Positions 49,323-60,819 of a stretch of DNA of 64,000 nt are shown here, in pieces (the stretch's first letter is position 1; each line of letters starts with the position of its first letter). The stretch spans positions 6,724,896 to 6,788,895 of the forward strand of contig RQOL01000660.1 of the NCBI GenBank assembly GCA_013076295.1, written 5' to 3'. This DNA comes from Sanderia malayensis. Lineage: Eukaryota; Cnidaria; Scyphozoa; Semaeostomeae; Pelagiidae. The translations under genes and the position numbers were made by a program. A model generated the notes under the pieces. It did no database searches, was not told the DNA's origin, and was given only the letters and a program-made list of their open reading frames with translations.

Positions 49323-50411
49323 AATATCGACACTTTTACATGTTATAACTCGCAAAATACGCGTCAGATTTGAAAAATATTTTCAGATTTGAAATCAGCG
49401 TTGCAATTTTTCCAGATATGAAGAATAACAAGGGAAAAGGGGAACTTTAACTTCACTAATGCTGTTTGTAACAATGTGAGTGCTATAAGACAACGAATTG
49501 CGTGTCGACCTCTTGAGATCGAAAGCAAGAAAACACACGTCCGTTTTGAGTGATAACTATTATTTAACAAAATTGTTCCATCTATGTATAATCTATGCAC
49601 AGGGAGTCAAAATAAAAAATAAACTGCATGGTAAAATAATAGGAAAACAAATGACCAGGGGCTTGTTAGTGACCATCCACCGACAAGTTGAGTGTTGGGT
49701 GTAGTGAAAAAAGTATAAAAAACTAGTATACAAAGTATGTCAAAATTTTAATTACACAAAAACATTAATGCACAAAGTTAGGAGGAAAGTTGGTTGAAAT
49801 TGGCCGTGTCCGTAAAACTTTTCCCAGCTGACTGCTCCAGCCAACTGGCAAACCAAGTCACAGAGCAGGGGGACTCTTCGGCTTCTTTATCTTTCTCAAT
49901 TCTGTGGCCCAATAAGTTAAAAACGGTTTGAGTTTCAACCCGGTTGGCTCAATTTGCTTTGCGTTCACATGCAATCTCAACACAGTGCAATATATGTTCC
50001 TTACGTGTGTAACTATAATAGTTAACAATAAAGCAATTTTTAATGAATAGTTACGAAAATGATTTTTAAGACGTTTCGACCTTGACTTGTTATCAATTAA
50101 TAGCCCGCTATAATAATTAACCAGTTATAAAAAGTAGCACGCCATAATTAATTGACCCGTTCACGATAACGGGTTAATCCTGTTTTTACGACGTTTCGAT
50201 CAAGTCAGAAATGTCGTATAAATCAATTTCGTAACAAATCTCAAAACAGGTCAATATAAAGTCACATAGCTTGATATAAAGTAAAGCTCAATAGACTTTT
50301 ACGGCAACTCAAGCTATTTAAACAATGATAAAGAATAAAATCAAACTGTCAATCCCTGATTGATTGATTGACTGTCAATGATAAAGAATAAAATCAAACT
50401 GTCAATAATGT
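49323..50411. other. Gap 3' of the P450 gene
   Basis: The sequence includes a direct duplication of a 31-bp phrase (50324-50355 and 50376-50406, with CAATGATAAAGAATAAAATC) around a GATT repeat near 50358. The rest is AT-rich, without coding signals. Confidence 0.5.
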
Positions 50412-52450
50412 TCAGACATTATGAAACTGAACTCGAATAGGTTTATTTGGTATGGTCGTACCTCTCAAATATTTGGTAACAACATGGTCTGGTGAAATTT
50501 TCAAATGGAAATTCTGCAAGATCTTAACCAGAAGAATTTGCATTTCTAGCTCAGCCAGACGACGTCCTAAGCACATTCTCACACCAAAACCAAATGGGAG
50601 GCTTCCATATGGATCCAGGTTGAGACCATTGTCATCTCGTAGCCATCGATGTGGTATAAATGAGTCAGCCTTTTCAAACAAATCTTCTCGTCTTGCCATC
50701 GCATGATTCATGATGTTTATTTGGGTGCCAGCAGGTACTTCATAACCGCATATAACAGCATCAGCCGATAATAGCCGAGAAGTAACAAATAACACAGGGT
50801 ACAATCTGAGAGTTTCTTTGATAGTACATCGTGTTAGTGGCATGCTATGCAAAATATCTTCTTCCAATGGTGTACCAACGGGCACTTTTCTCGCTATCTC
50901 ATCTTTGAGCTCCTCTTGAACATCTGGATTTTTGGCAAGCAAATATAACATCCATTGCATTGTATTTGAAGTTGTATCTACCCCAGCAAACAGTGTATCT
51001 ACAACACTGGAAACAATTTCATCTGCAGCAAAATCTTTTGAGGATAACAGAAACGGAATCAACCCATGGGAACTTTCTTTACTGTTTAAATGGTTTTCTT
51101 TCTGGAAAAAATCCTGCAACTTCTCTTCAATTAGCATCTCTGTAAAATTGTACATCTTTAAGAAATTTTTGTTAAATAACTTGTAGGGTCGAGTTTTAAT
51201 GAAATCATACATGCGTAGAGGAAAAAGAGAAGCCTGCAAAGCATTGTCAAGGAATTCACCAATAGCTTTTATGAAATCAATGCTTTGTGGTGGAGGATTT
51301 TCACTCAAAGAATGAAAGCGTTGGTCAAATATAAAATCAGTAACTGTCTCAAATGACCATTTGAACAATTCCATACTAATATCATCAACCTCATAAGGAC
51401 GAGCATGGTTATGCATATTACGTTCACGCTTTATCAGTTGAATAGCATCAGCAGCAATGGCATCTATTCTTGGAATGTAAGAATTAATCTGTGGTGGCCG
51501 TAGCATCTTCTTAGCCAGCAACATCTTGTGCTTGTGCCATTTTTCACCATTCAGAAAGAAAACACCTGGATCTTTTATCTCTCTGGCATAGAATGCATCA
51601 AACAGTACTGCTTTGAACCGGTGTGGGTATTTTGGCTCCATTGAAAACACAGTTCGAACGCCAGCTGGGTCTCCAAGAAAAACTTCACACCCCAATGGCC
51701 CATTGTGTCTGGAAATTGACCCATATTTTCTAGAGACAATTGAAGATATGGTTATCTTTTCTACATCAGTTATTGATCAGAATCTCGGAATAGAATATTT
51801 AGCATACCAGGAGTCCTGAGATTAACTCATGAAAACTGATTCTTTTTCCAAAAGGCAAATACGAGGGCAGCTATGCAGGGGGGAGGGGGCAATAATATTC
51901 TGATACTGCCACAAATAACAAAGATGAATACAAACAGGCATATCACAAAAAAATAATTAGTGATAACTGAAGTCAACTAGGAAAGCAGGGTTTATCAGCA
52001 ACCTCTTGTATTGGGGTGAGGTGAAGCCAAATTCGACATGAGGAAAAATTCGTGGGGGTCGAATTTAGTGTTAAGGTTAACAAAGAAACAAATGAAATAA
52101 ATTAAAAAAATTGTAAATAAATAAACAAGTTATGAAATACATATAATATACCTTAGCATATTTTCGTGAATTTTAAAGAATGATGTGTGCACTCCACCAA
52201 AGCGAAAAAATATGTTAAAAATACTCCTCAGCCAGTGCCCTCCATGAAGAGGAATGTCTGAAAATGGTTTTGCTTTGCTAGTTTCAGCGGCCATAGTCGT
52301 GACATTCCTTGAAAATTTATTCCTCTCTTCTGCCAAGCCATTGTGATTACCATCGTTAAAAGAATTTAATGTTCTGCATGACGACGATCTTGCAAGAAAT
52401 GTGCAAGAACGAGGAATAAAAACAATCCCAGTAGGCCTTGTCGTAAACAT
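50412..52450 (-). CDS. Mitochondrial-clan cytochrome P450, two exons
   Basis: Exons 52450-52152 and 51729-50412 join at a phase-2 GT-AG intron to give 538 residues, normal for the family. The N-terminus (MFTTRPTGIVFIPRS...) is basic and free of acidic residues for its first 30 residues, as expected of a mitochondrial presequence, and lacks the membrane anchor of microsomal P450s. The I-helix AGVDTT, the K-helix KETLRLYP and the heme-binding loop PFGFGVRMCLGRR (axial Cys486) are intact. The loop and the following LAELEMQ fit the mitochondrial clan (CYP11, CYP24, CYP27 and relatives). Members use adrenodoxin for electrons and often oxidise steroids or other endogenous lipids; the substrate here cannot be inferred. 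Confidence 0.93.
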
Positions 52451-52736
52451 GGCTTCGAATACGATCTGGATGATGCGGAAAGGAAAGAACAAAACTCCAC
52501 AAGGTAAATATTGAAAATTGCAGTGTGTATTGAGGTCCAAAGTCCGCAAGAATAATTATATATTTTTGACATTTTCAGAGGGGGGCTTATTAACAATTTG
52601 CATGCAGTCCTGGGGCGGGAGATTTTCCGAGGGAGGGGGCAGTTCGAGGATTTACGGTACCTTAGGTGTATTAAATTTCGTGGTGTATAATATGGGGCGC
52701 CATAGTGGACAAAAGTAGGTCAAGAACAAAATGTTG

Positions 52737-52926
52737 GGCCAAGAACTTGCAATCAGTAGTCAAGAATTTTCGATTAGTAGTCAAGAACTTGCTATCAGTA
52801 GTCAAGAATTTTCGATCAGTAGTCAAGAATTTGCAATCAGTAGTCAAGAATTTTCGATCAGTAGTCAAGAATTTGCAATCAATAGTCAAGAATTTGCAAT
52901 CAGTAGTCAAGAATTTGCAATCAACA
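52737..52926 (+). repeat. 21-bp tandem repeat, left arm, about nine units
   Basis: Units alternate between CAATCAGTAGTCAAGAATTT and CGATCAGTAGTCAAGAATTT variants. All three plus-strand frames stay open through the array because the unit is seven codons long. Confidence 0.95.
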
Positions 52927-53579
52927 GTTGAGCTCACAAAGTAAGGAAAACATGGTCAAGATGTTTTTTCTTACAAAGGCAGAGCCATTGCCATGACACG
53001 TGGCACCCGTCTGGTCCGCATTATACACTTTTTGTGCTCATGGTGCACATTTTACTTTTTGTGCCAGAAACTTGAAAATATCGCAGAATCCACTTTAATT
53101 CAATTTAATTCACAAAGCTGCATGTTCTTTTTTTTGCGAAAGCTTCAAAATGGCGATTTGTAAAATTGTTATTGTTTTATTTATTGTTTTCTTGGTACTA
53201 GTTACATGTGTCAACTGTGAAGAATTGGTAGAGTTCCTTACTGAAGTAGGATCTTTTCCATTACTGCCTTTGTCTAAGTGCCCCAAACTTTGTCATCTTT
53301 GAGCACACCCACGGCATATTTATCCGCTGGGTTCTGTTCTCTGGTTGTCTTTTCTTTTATTTAGCTTCTAAAGTTTTATTAATTATACAGGTCTTCATAC
53401 ACTTTGGTACACGTGATAACCTTTTTCATGAGATAGAACACTGTATCTAAGAAATTTCTTGTTGTTGCTGCTCGTCACTGGTAAAATGCGGACCAGACGG
53501 GTGCCACGTGTCATGGCAATGGCTCTGCCTTTGTAAGAAAAAACATCTTGACCATGTTTTCCTCACTTTGTGAGCTCAA

Positions 53580-53792
53580 CTGTTGATTGCAAATTCTTGA
53601 CTACTGATAAAGAATTCTTGACTATTGATCGCAAATCTTGACTGTTGATTATAAATTCTTGACTACTGATTGCAAATTCTTGACTATTGATTGCAAATTC
53701 TTGACTACTGATCGAAAATTCTTGACTACTGATAGCAAGTTCTTGACTACCAATCGAAAATTCTTGACTACTGATTGCAAATTCTTGACTCA
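53580..53792 (-). repeat. 21-bp tandem repeat, right arm, about ten units
   Basis: This is the inverted counterpart of the left-arm array, with slightly different unit order and one aberrant unit near 53607-53640. Confidence 0.95.
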
Positions 53793-53844
53793 ACATTTTG
53801 TTCTTGACCTACTTTTGTCCACTATGGCGCCCCATAGTATTATA

Positions 53845-54480
53845 ACTGGTGTTAGTTAATGTCCAACCGCAACCGAGCCACAACCCGAGTGGTGATCGAC
53901 TTGCGGGAAAATTGGGCATCTGTGCACTGCCCTGATTTGCCCGCAGAATACTGCACTTTACTGTCAGGTGATTGGCTAGGGAAAGCACAGATTTCCAGGC
54001 AATGCACCTTGTCCGACGGACATCGGATAGATAGTGTGGAAAAACAGAAGAAACAAAGACTAAAAGGCAGGTAGCAACAATGGAGATGGAAAAAGAGACA
54101 GATATTAGGGGCCAGGGAGGGTGGGGAACAATAAAACCAAGCAGCAATTCGGCAAGCATGCAGCACAAGTGTAATACGAAGCCAACTGACCACCCACTGG
54201 GGAGGTATGCTACATGGCGCAAAAGGGAGCAGTGGGGTGCCTGTCCATTAAACTTGGTTAGGCCACACGTACTCTAACCCGTGAGATACTACTTGAATTC
54301 GCGCAATTTAAATTTGCGCACAAATTTTTCATATTTTCGCGCACACGAGAAAGTAGACAGGATGATATAACAGTTCAATTCACACGAAACTATATTTCTG
54401 AACGTTTCCCGTGACTGAAAGTAACCCTTTTATAAGAATGGGTCTTAATGCTGGCGCTCTTTTGCTGAGAAATCTATAAT
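53845..54480. other. Spacer between foldback element and copia fragment
   Basis: Open frames exist on both strands, but none resembles a known protein. The sequence is richer in GC than its surroundings and may belong to a further repeat. Confidence 0.35.
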
Positions 54481-54499
54481 CCCAGCCATCTTAAACCCT

Positions 54500-55049
54500 T
54501 TGCAGCTATATCTTGTCGGTTTTGCATGCGGTCATAAAAAGATGAACAAACAATCCGTTCATTTAGAAGATTACCAAGCTGTGATTGGATGTCTTACATA
54601 TGCTATGAATTTCAAGACCCGATTTAGCTACTTCAGTGGGCATTTTCAGCAAATTTCATGTCAAGGCCAGGTCAGAATCATTGGAAAGCTGTAAAGCGTG
54701 TACCAGGGTACGTCAAAGGATCATTAAATGTGGCGTTGAAGTTTGATGCTACAAATCAGACAACTGTTGATGTGATTGGTTTTACGGATGCTGACTGGGC
54801 AGGGAATATTGTTGAAAGGAAGTCAGCCTCGGGATATGTATTCCAAGTATGCGGAGGTGCAATAAGCTGACGCAGTAAACGGCAAGAAATAGTTGCATCA
54901 TCATCTACTGAAGCCGAGTATATAGCTCTCTCTTTTGTTGCACAAGAGCTCATGTGGTTGAGATCATTCCTTAAAGATTTGGGGTATGAGCACTTCTCCT
55001 TGACGGCGAAGAGGATAGACCATTCGGTAGCTAGTACAATGCGCATATA
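54500..55049 (+). mobile_element. Broken Ty1/copia-type polymerase fragment (RT end and RNase H)
   Basis: Plus-strand frames, with a shift near 54660 and an in-frame TGA at 54868, carry YQAVIGCLTYAM, then NHWKAVKRVPGYVKGSLN, then GFTDADWAGNIVERKSASGY. After the stop comes VASSSTEAEYIALSFVAQEL. These are the diagnostic RNase H motifs of copia retrotransposons (DADWAGD, RKSTSGY, SSTEAEY). The stop falls where a Trp is usual in relatives. No gag, integrase or long terminal repeats were recognised, so this is a truncated, dead copy. Confidence 0.9.
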
Positions 55050-55547
55050 ATCAAAATCGGTATGAACGAAGGAAAATTTTCTGCCACACTTGACACTGGT
55101 CGCTGGCTTGGCCAGATTAAAATAACGTCAAACAAAAGTGCTGGGAAACTATGAGGATTTTCAAATTTCAAAAAGCAATGAGTAATATCAAGGCGACATG
55201 TACATGTAATTGTTATCTGGAATCGAGGATACGTTTTCTGGACTGAAACATGTTAAATTGACTAAACGGTCCCCTTTTGTTCATAATCTTCCAAATCTGA
55301 TAGATCATTTGGAAGAAGTGAGCACAAATATACTATAATTAATGTGACAAATGCATTCAATACAAAAGGTAAAAAGTGATTTAAAGGGTATCCAAATTTG
55401 GCTTCCAACTTTAACGATGAAGAATACAGACTTCCTAATAACGTCGGTGACATTGCTCTGAAAAAAAAAGATATATCAAATTTATTTTTCACAGCAAAAG
55501 AGGGGACTTTCCTGCCTATTACAGAGGAAACTAAAAAGGAGAATGAG

Positions 55548-55590
<43 letters not shown>

Positions 55591-55605
55591 TCATCATTAT
55601 TATTT
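55548..55605. repeat. (ATT)n microsatellite
   Basis: An almost pure ATT run of about 58 bp, with a few variant units at its right end. Confidence 0.9.
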
Positions 55606-55788
55606 TTATCACATTATTGAGACAAAGAGTCTATCTGCCATCAATAAATCAATAGGGATATCATTTTAAACTTTTACGGATATCTCTTCCTCATGATTGC
55701 AGTTTTAAATTTTAGGATTTGCATATCTTTGCAGTTTCTCGTTGCAACTGCAACGGGGTGATTTGTGACAAATAACCTGGGATCTGTT

Positions 55789-56283
55789 CACATGAGGTGA
55801 GCTGGCCCACCGAGGTGGGATAGCCCACAAAATTGAGATCCAGTCAACACAGTGATTTGTACGTAAAAATGTTTTTGCGTTCACATGAGAGGTCGGCTAT
55901 CCCACCTGGGTGAGATCTCATTTCAGTGCCAAGGGAATCTTATCAATGTGGGATGAAAATCTCCCATATGAACATGATTCAGTGCGCCAACCCAGTGAGT
56001 TGGAATAAAATCGTCAATAGTGCGCAAGCGTGAATGTAGTCAGCAGCTGTGTTACTATGTTTGCGACTATAAATTTGATTTATATTACTGATAAGACTGA
56101 CCAGCAAGGCAGTAAATTATACAATAAAAAATAATCATTTTCCAATTTGACAACAAGTGATAAGGCCTTCGTTCTCAGTTTCAAAACAATGTCCAAGTGA
56201 ATGTAAGCTGAAAATGGGCTCACCTCAGCGAGCCATCTTACCTCGGTGGGCAGCTCGTCTCATATGAACAGCTAGGCCCTTAT
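55789..56283. mobile_element. MITE-like inverted-repeat element
   Basis: The left end CTGTTCACATGAGGTGAGCT and the right end (complement of CTGTTCATATGAGACGAGCT) are inverted, continuing into GCCCACCGAGGT on both sides. A further copy of the CACATGAGAGG...GAGATCTCA block near 55884-55921 echoes the organisation of the element at 44765. There is no coding content. Confidence 0.75.
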
Positions 56284-56942
56284 AGCCATAGTTTCACTGT
56301 ATTATTACTCAGAAAGCGAAGAGGTTAACATAAGCCTAAAAGCTGACCTTTTGTAAAACTGTATACGTTATATATTTTTGACGACTTGCCATTTCAATTT
56401 TACTTCCTGGTACATACAAATACATTGATTTAAATCATTAATCATTTGAGTCACGCAAAACCAATCAATTTGCCACAAAACTGAATTTTATCAAAACAAA
56501 ACTAAATATTTTTATTTCATTGTTATTTGTTCACAGCTACTGTTTACAGTAGCTTTGAGCGAATGGGGTCAAATCTTAAAACATGCAAAAATTTGAGGAA
56601 CAGCCATACAAATTTCTGAAAGAAAGCTCTAGCATCACGTTTCTTGAATTGGACTTTTCTTGAAAAGTAGGACGCAGTGTTACAAGTGCAGTGCTGTTAA
56701 GGCGAGTTCCAACAAAATTTAGTCATTAATTCGAATTGAATAACCTGAGACCATGGGTGAGATAGACCTGTCTGGTATTGACTAACCCAGGCAGGTAAAC
56801 AATGGTGGGCATCACGCCCCACGAAAAGTTGAAAATGTTTATTACACTTGGAAATCCTAACATTACACTTGGAAGTTTTTACGTTCAAGTTGCAAGTAAT
56901 CAATGTTATATTTTAAGAATATTTTATTTTCAAATGGAAAAT
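56284..56942. other. Gap 3' of the transporter gene
   Basis: AT-rich. A last transporter exon could lie here, because a frame on the minus strand near 56720-56780 ends with a short Ser/Arg-rich sequence, but I could not connect it. Confidence 0.3.
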
Positions 56943-59900
56943 TTATAAATTCACAAGTGGGTGTGCCCACGATAACAGGCCGGCCCCTCCATTGGCTGTT
57001 TCGTCTTCAATATGATTTCTGCGGTTCATATAACGAATATTTTAGAGTCGTTGTCAAACATGAATTTTTTACGTCCAGTCGATTTATTAGTCCAACAGAA
57101 AATTTCCTGATGTATACTTGGAATCTTCATTCTTCCACGACCCCTCAAAATCATTCTTCCACGACCCCCATTTATTTTCGTCCCTGCACTCACCTGAAGA
57201 TACACGACACCATCATCCCAAGACCATTAACCGATCCAATATATTTTGAATCTACTGAAGTATTCAAAATAACATTGACAGCGAAGAAGCTAGTTGCAAC
57301 AAGTAATCGCACCAAGATAAGAGACGGAATTAGTGCATACCAAAATTGGCTGAAAAAAATGGAAAGATACTTATTAATGCTGTGGTGATAAGAAAAGCTG
57401 CACTTTTATTCCTAGAGTCGTCTTAGATTTCGAGATCTTTGTTGCGTTTTGGCAAGTTTCAGCCATTTAATCCTCGTTATTCTTTTGGATATTAGTGGCA
57501 GTCTACTAATGTTTAAAGAATAGTGAGGCTGTGAAAAGTGAACATTAGTATATAGAAGAATTACATACCTTGACTGTAGGGCGCCAATATAAGGAAACAA
57601 AGGCAAAATAAATACCAATATAAGAGAAGTACAGAACAATAACTGAAAGTGAAAATAACTATAACTATAATCATGCAGCCAGGATAGGCAGAATGATATA
57701 GACAGACCCAATTTTTTAATTGCACGAAGAAATTGTTCTATAAAAGTACGCAACAGATAACAATTCAACCCAAAGAAAAACCAGTGTACCATGCTCACAT
57801 TTTTTGGCCCAAATTTTCTCTCTAGCTGCAAGGCAAAGAATAAATCTGTATTCTTAAAATCTATGATTGCACATTTGAATGAAGAGAATTTTCAAAATAA
57901 ACTGTCAAATGGGGAAACCCTCTCAACATACTCTCGCCATAAAAAATGTAACAAATGCAACAGGAATAGCTGCAATGAGAATGGCTGTTCCAATCTGATC
58001 TGTTGTAAAATTGAGGCCTGCTAAAGTATGAAATAATTATGACTTTATATATGTACTTGATTACGCAATTATATCCAGCTGTCATTGACTAAAATCATTT
58101 CAGAAAAATTTTGTACCAAATAGAGAGAAACACAATCATACCATATTTGTAAGACGAATCAGCAAAAATTGGCATCAGCTCATCAAATCCAGTGTTGACA
58201 AATGATAGCAGACCAAACAAACTCAGGCTAAGGAGCACAGAATGCATTCTCATAAGCTTAGAAAAGGCAGATTCTTTCAGTTCATTGCAGCACAAAGAAC
58301 AACAGCAGAAAGGCATTTTTCTTTCAGTTGGAGTTTTAAAGTAAGAATCCATTGCATTTTCGTCACTTGGTACATTGCTTGAACAAACATGACAAGGTTT
58401 CTTAATTGATATCAATAGGAAAGATTCATCACCAACGAGAGATAACGATGATGTCATCATACTTTCCTCTTCATTTTGCGAACCTTCAGTTGTGCCCAAC
58501 TTTTTGAGTAAATTGGATTTCTCATTAGACAAATTTCTTGAAAATGAAAAGTATTGCATTTAATTAGGTAAACAATAAATTGCTTCAATGTATTGCAATT
58601 AAGTTCAAGAAAGTCAAGACAAATAATGGTTAGTGGTCAAAGAATGGAAACGATAATCGAAACGGCATTTTACTGCTGTAGGGTTTGAGATGGGAAGCAA
58701 AGAAAACACACTTCTTACAATTATCTACAGAAACACTAATTTACAATATTACTACAAGTTATTTTTATACCATCCAAAGCATGCTCGCAAGCTCGCCAAG
58801 ACCACGACCAACCACGACATTTACTCAGTGAAGAGGACAGCATTTAATTTTCTGTATTCGAAATAGTTGTGAACTAATTTTAGGCTGCGGAAAGATATCT
58901 CTAAGATATCAGAATAAAAAATATCTCCTGACGTCATCAGAATGTGTTTAAAGAAATCGATTAAAACAAATTTTAATGACGTCATCAACTATCAAACAAG
59001 GAAAACGTAAAATCAAAAAATAGGGGGGAAGACTTGACCTGCTGACCTACAGACCTGCACGATCTGCAGAGTGGATCTGCCGCAGACGGACTTTCTTCTT
59101 GTTTCTCAACATACTTGGGCATGGGTATCTCCACGAAAACAGCATATCATACTGACAATAATATTTGCTCATGCAAAATGCTAGACCTTATGATTGGCAT
59201 TTAATAAGACTTGATGGTGGCAAAAGTATAACAAAACCTTTCTGGTTTGACCAAGGGCCCACAAGACGTTGGCATTTCGATTATCGTTTACATACATTAA
59301 AAGTGCATTAAAGGGAATGTGGAAAGATACAAGGCTCTGTCCAGGTTTAGATCGAAATAGATCGAAACCTGAAATAGATCGAAACCTGAAATAGATCGAA
59401 ACTCATTTCAATGTAGACATGCGCAGTATAGCGTCACATAAACTGATCACATGAACATTTTGAGATCAGTGATGAGAACAGGAAGGGAATTCAAAATGGC
59501 AACAACAACAGGCCTAATGTTCACGTGAAAAAATTACATCTTCCCTTTGCGCTTCTCTGATTGGTTAATAAACCAAATCTATTTTTAGCAGTTGCGAAAG
59601 CACGCCTTTTAACCTTGCACATTCCCTTTAAAAGTGTCTACTAAATCTACTAAATTACCTTTTTAGTGATTCTGGAATGTGGAAAAATATCATTATCAGA
59701 ACAATACAAAGAATTGAAATGTTCACCAAAACTGGCAGGAAGACAGGATATTTGTGAAAGAAAGAACCTAAAAGGAATAAGAAATGACAGTTAATTCTGG
59801 TGAACATCTCACATTCGTCATACGCAATAGGTTCTGTTTATCGGGAAAAATTATTTCTATGAGTTTTACACAAAGTATTATAAGTTGATTGTTAGGTTTT

Positions 59901-60819
59901 GCTTCTGACAAGAAAATATGTTATTTTCTTCCTTCTACTCATCTCTACTTGGATAAATCCATAACATTACATTAAGCTGATCTACACTGGAGAAACATCA
60001 GAGACAAATAAAAAAAATAAGAGCCCAACTTCCAGGAAATCTCCCTGAAAGTAAAGATCGAAAGAGAAGAGTGAAATAATTTTTTGAAAATGACTCAAAT
60101 GGCAAACTTTAAAATTACCTTTTGCAAACACAGCTGGAAACTTTTCAGTAGGAAATGCCAAAAAGCCTGTAATGCAGTAAAACATATTATAAAAAACTTG
60201 TTACATTTGTAGTGCGAAAGACATTGCATACACAATAAGCTTGCATCCACCTCACCTCCAAGGGCCGGTCCTGTGATAAGTCCCACTGAAAACCCACCAA
60301 ACAAAAATGCCATTCCAAGTGACTTAAAAAGAGAAATTGCAAAATGCATATAGTATATAGAGATTGAGATTCTAATAACAAACTTTGAGCAGAAAACATG
60401 AAATAAATGTGGGAATGAGATTCTCAGTTTGGTTTTAAGAAACTTTAATACACAAAGTCTTGTTTTGTCAAAAGGTAATAAAGTTGTGCAAGCACGACAC
60501 CATGTAAACATGTGTTAAAAGGCACAAGGCAAATAAAGGGATTGTTTTAAAAACTTGGTTACGCAAATTGAGGTAGGGTACCCGAATGGGTTGGTAGGTT
60601 TTGGGGTACCCATTTTTGACTGAATTCAGAGTCGATGCATTGGTCTGTATTTTTATGGCTAAAACGTCTGGTCTGCAATTTATATGTATTAGGTACCCCA
60701 AAACCTGCCCCAATTGGGGTACCTTAGCTTTTAAAATAACCCCAAATACGGTCTACCACTTACACTATTTGTTTCATCACATAATCCAACAACACAAGCC
60801 TTCAATGCAACAATGACCC
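56943..60819 (-). CDS. MFS transporter of the ZIFL-like group, partial
   Basis: Exons in reading order with compatible phases are 60819-60764, 60322-60256, 60166-60119, 59767-59659, 58536-58142, 58020-57932, 57825-57799, 57737-57569, 57528-57507 (tentative), 57349-57194 and 57018-56943 (tentative end). They give about 404 codons. Motifs: VGLCDETNSSLGMAFLFGG, LITGPALGG, PTEKFPAVF, KYPVFLPVLV, a long central loop, GLNFTTDQIGTAILIAAIP, LERKFGPKN and SKYIGSVNGLGMMV. GPALGGFLA...EK(Y/F)P and the RGxxNG-type motif are those of zinc-induced-facilitator-like transporters of plants, fungi and protists. The first four membrane helices should be encoded upstream of 60820 and were not found. The last two helices are also missing. 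The central cytosolic loop has a Cys-rich patch (FCCCSLCC). Substrate unknown. Confidence 0.75.
59308..59641. mobile_element. MITE with TTAAAGGGAATGTG ends in a transporter intron region
   Basis: The inverted ends TTAAAGGGAATGTGGAA and CACATTCCCTTTAA bracket 334 bp. The interior shares GCGCTTCTCTGATTGGTTAA with the smaller copy at 15125-15304 (inverse orientation). A 19-bp phrase (AATAGATCGAAACCTG) is repeated three times near 59355-59405. The right end lies 18 bp from a transporter exon. Confidence 0.7.
60571..60728. mobile_element. Small inverted-repeat element with GGTACCC ends
   Basis: The left block, AGGTAGGGTACCCGAATGGG then AGGTTTTGGGGTACC, is mirrored at the right by GGTACCCCAAAACCTG then CAATTGGGGTACCTTA. 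The element is about 158 bp, compact and non-coding, and lies in a transporter intron between 60323 and 60763. Confidence 0.75.

Larger units (their letters stand above)
52686..53844. mobile_element. Foldback-like element with 21-bp repeats in long inverted arms
   Basis: The left arm (52686-53026) and the right arm (53481-53844) are reverse complements over more than 300 bp. Each arm has a unique end (GGGGCGCCATAGTGGAC and complement), a tandem array of 21-bp units, and then a unique inner block (CCATTGCCATGACACGTGGC and complement). The loop between them (about 450 bp) is AT-rich and non-coding. Tandem repeats inside long inverted arms are the hallmark of foldback (FB/Galileo-type) elements. 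No transposase is present. Confidence 0.85.

Noticed and set aside
52705..52944. Open frames encoding SSQEFAI-type heptad repeats
   Set aside because: They result from a 21-bp repeat that stays open in all frames on both arms of a foldback-like element, so they are not genes.
56903..57388. A 161-codon plus-strand frame
   Set aside because: It lies opposite transporter exons whose minus-strand reading (SKYIGSVNGLG) has clear family meaning, so it is a shadow.
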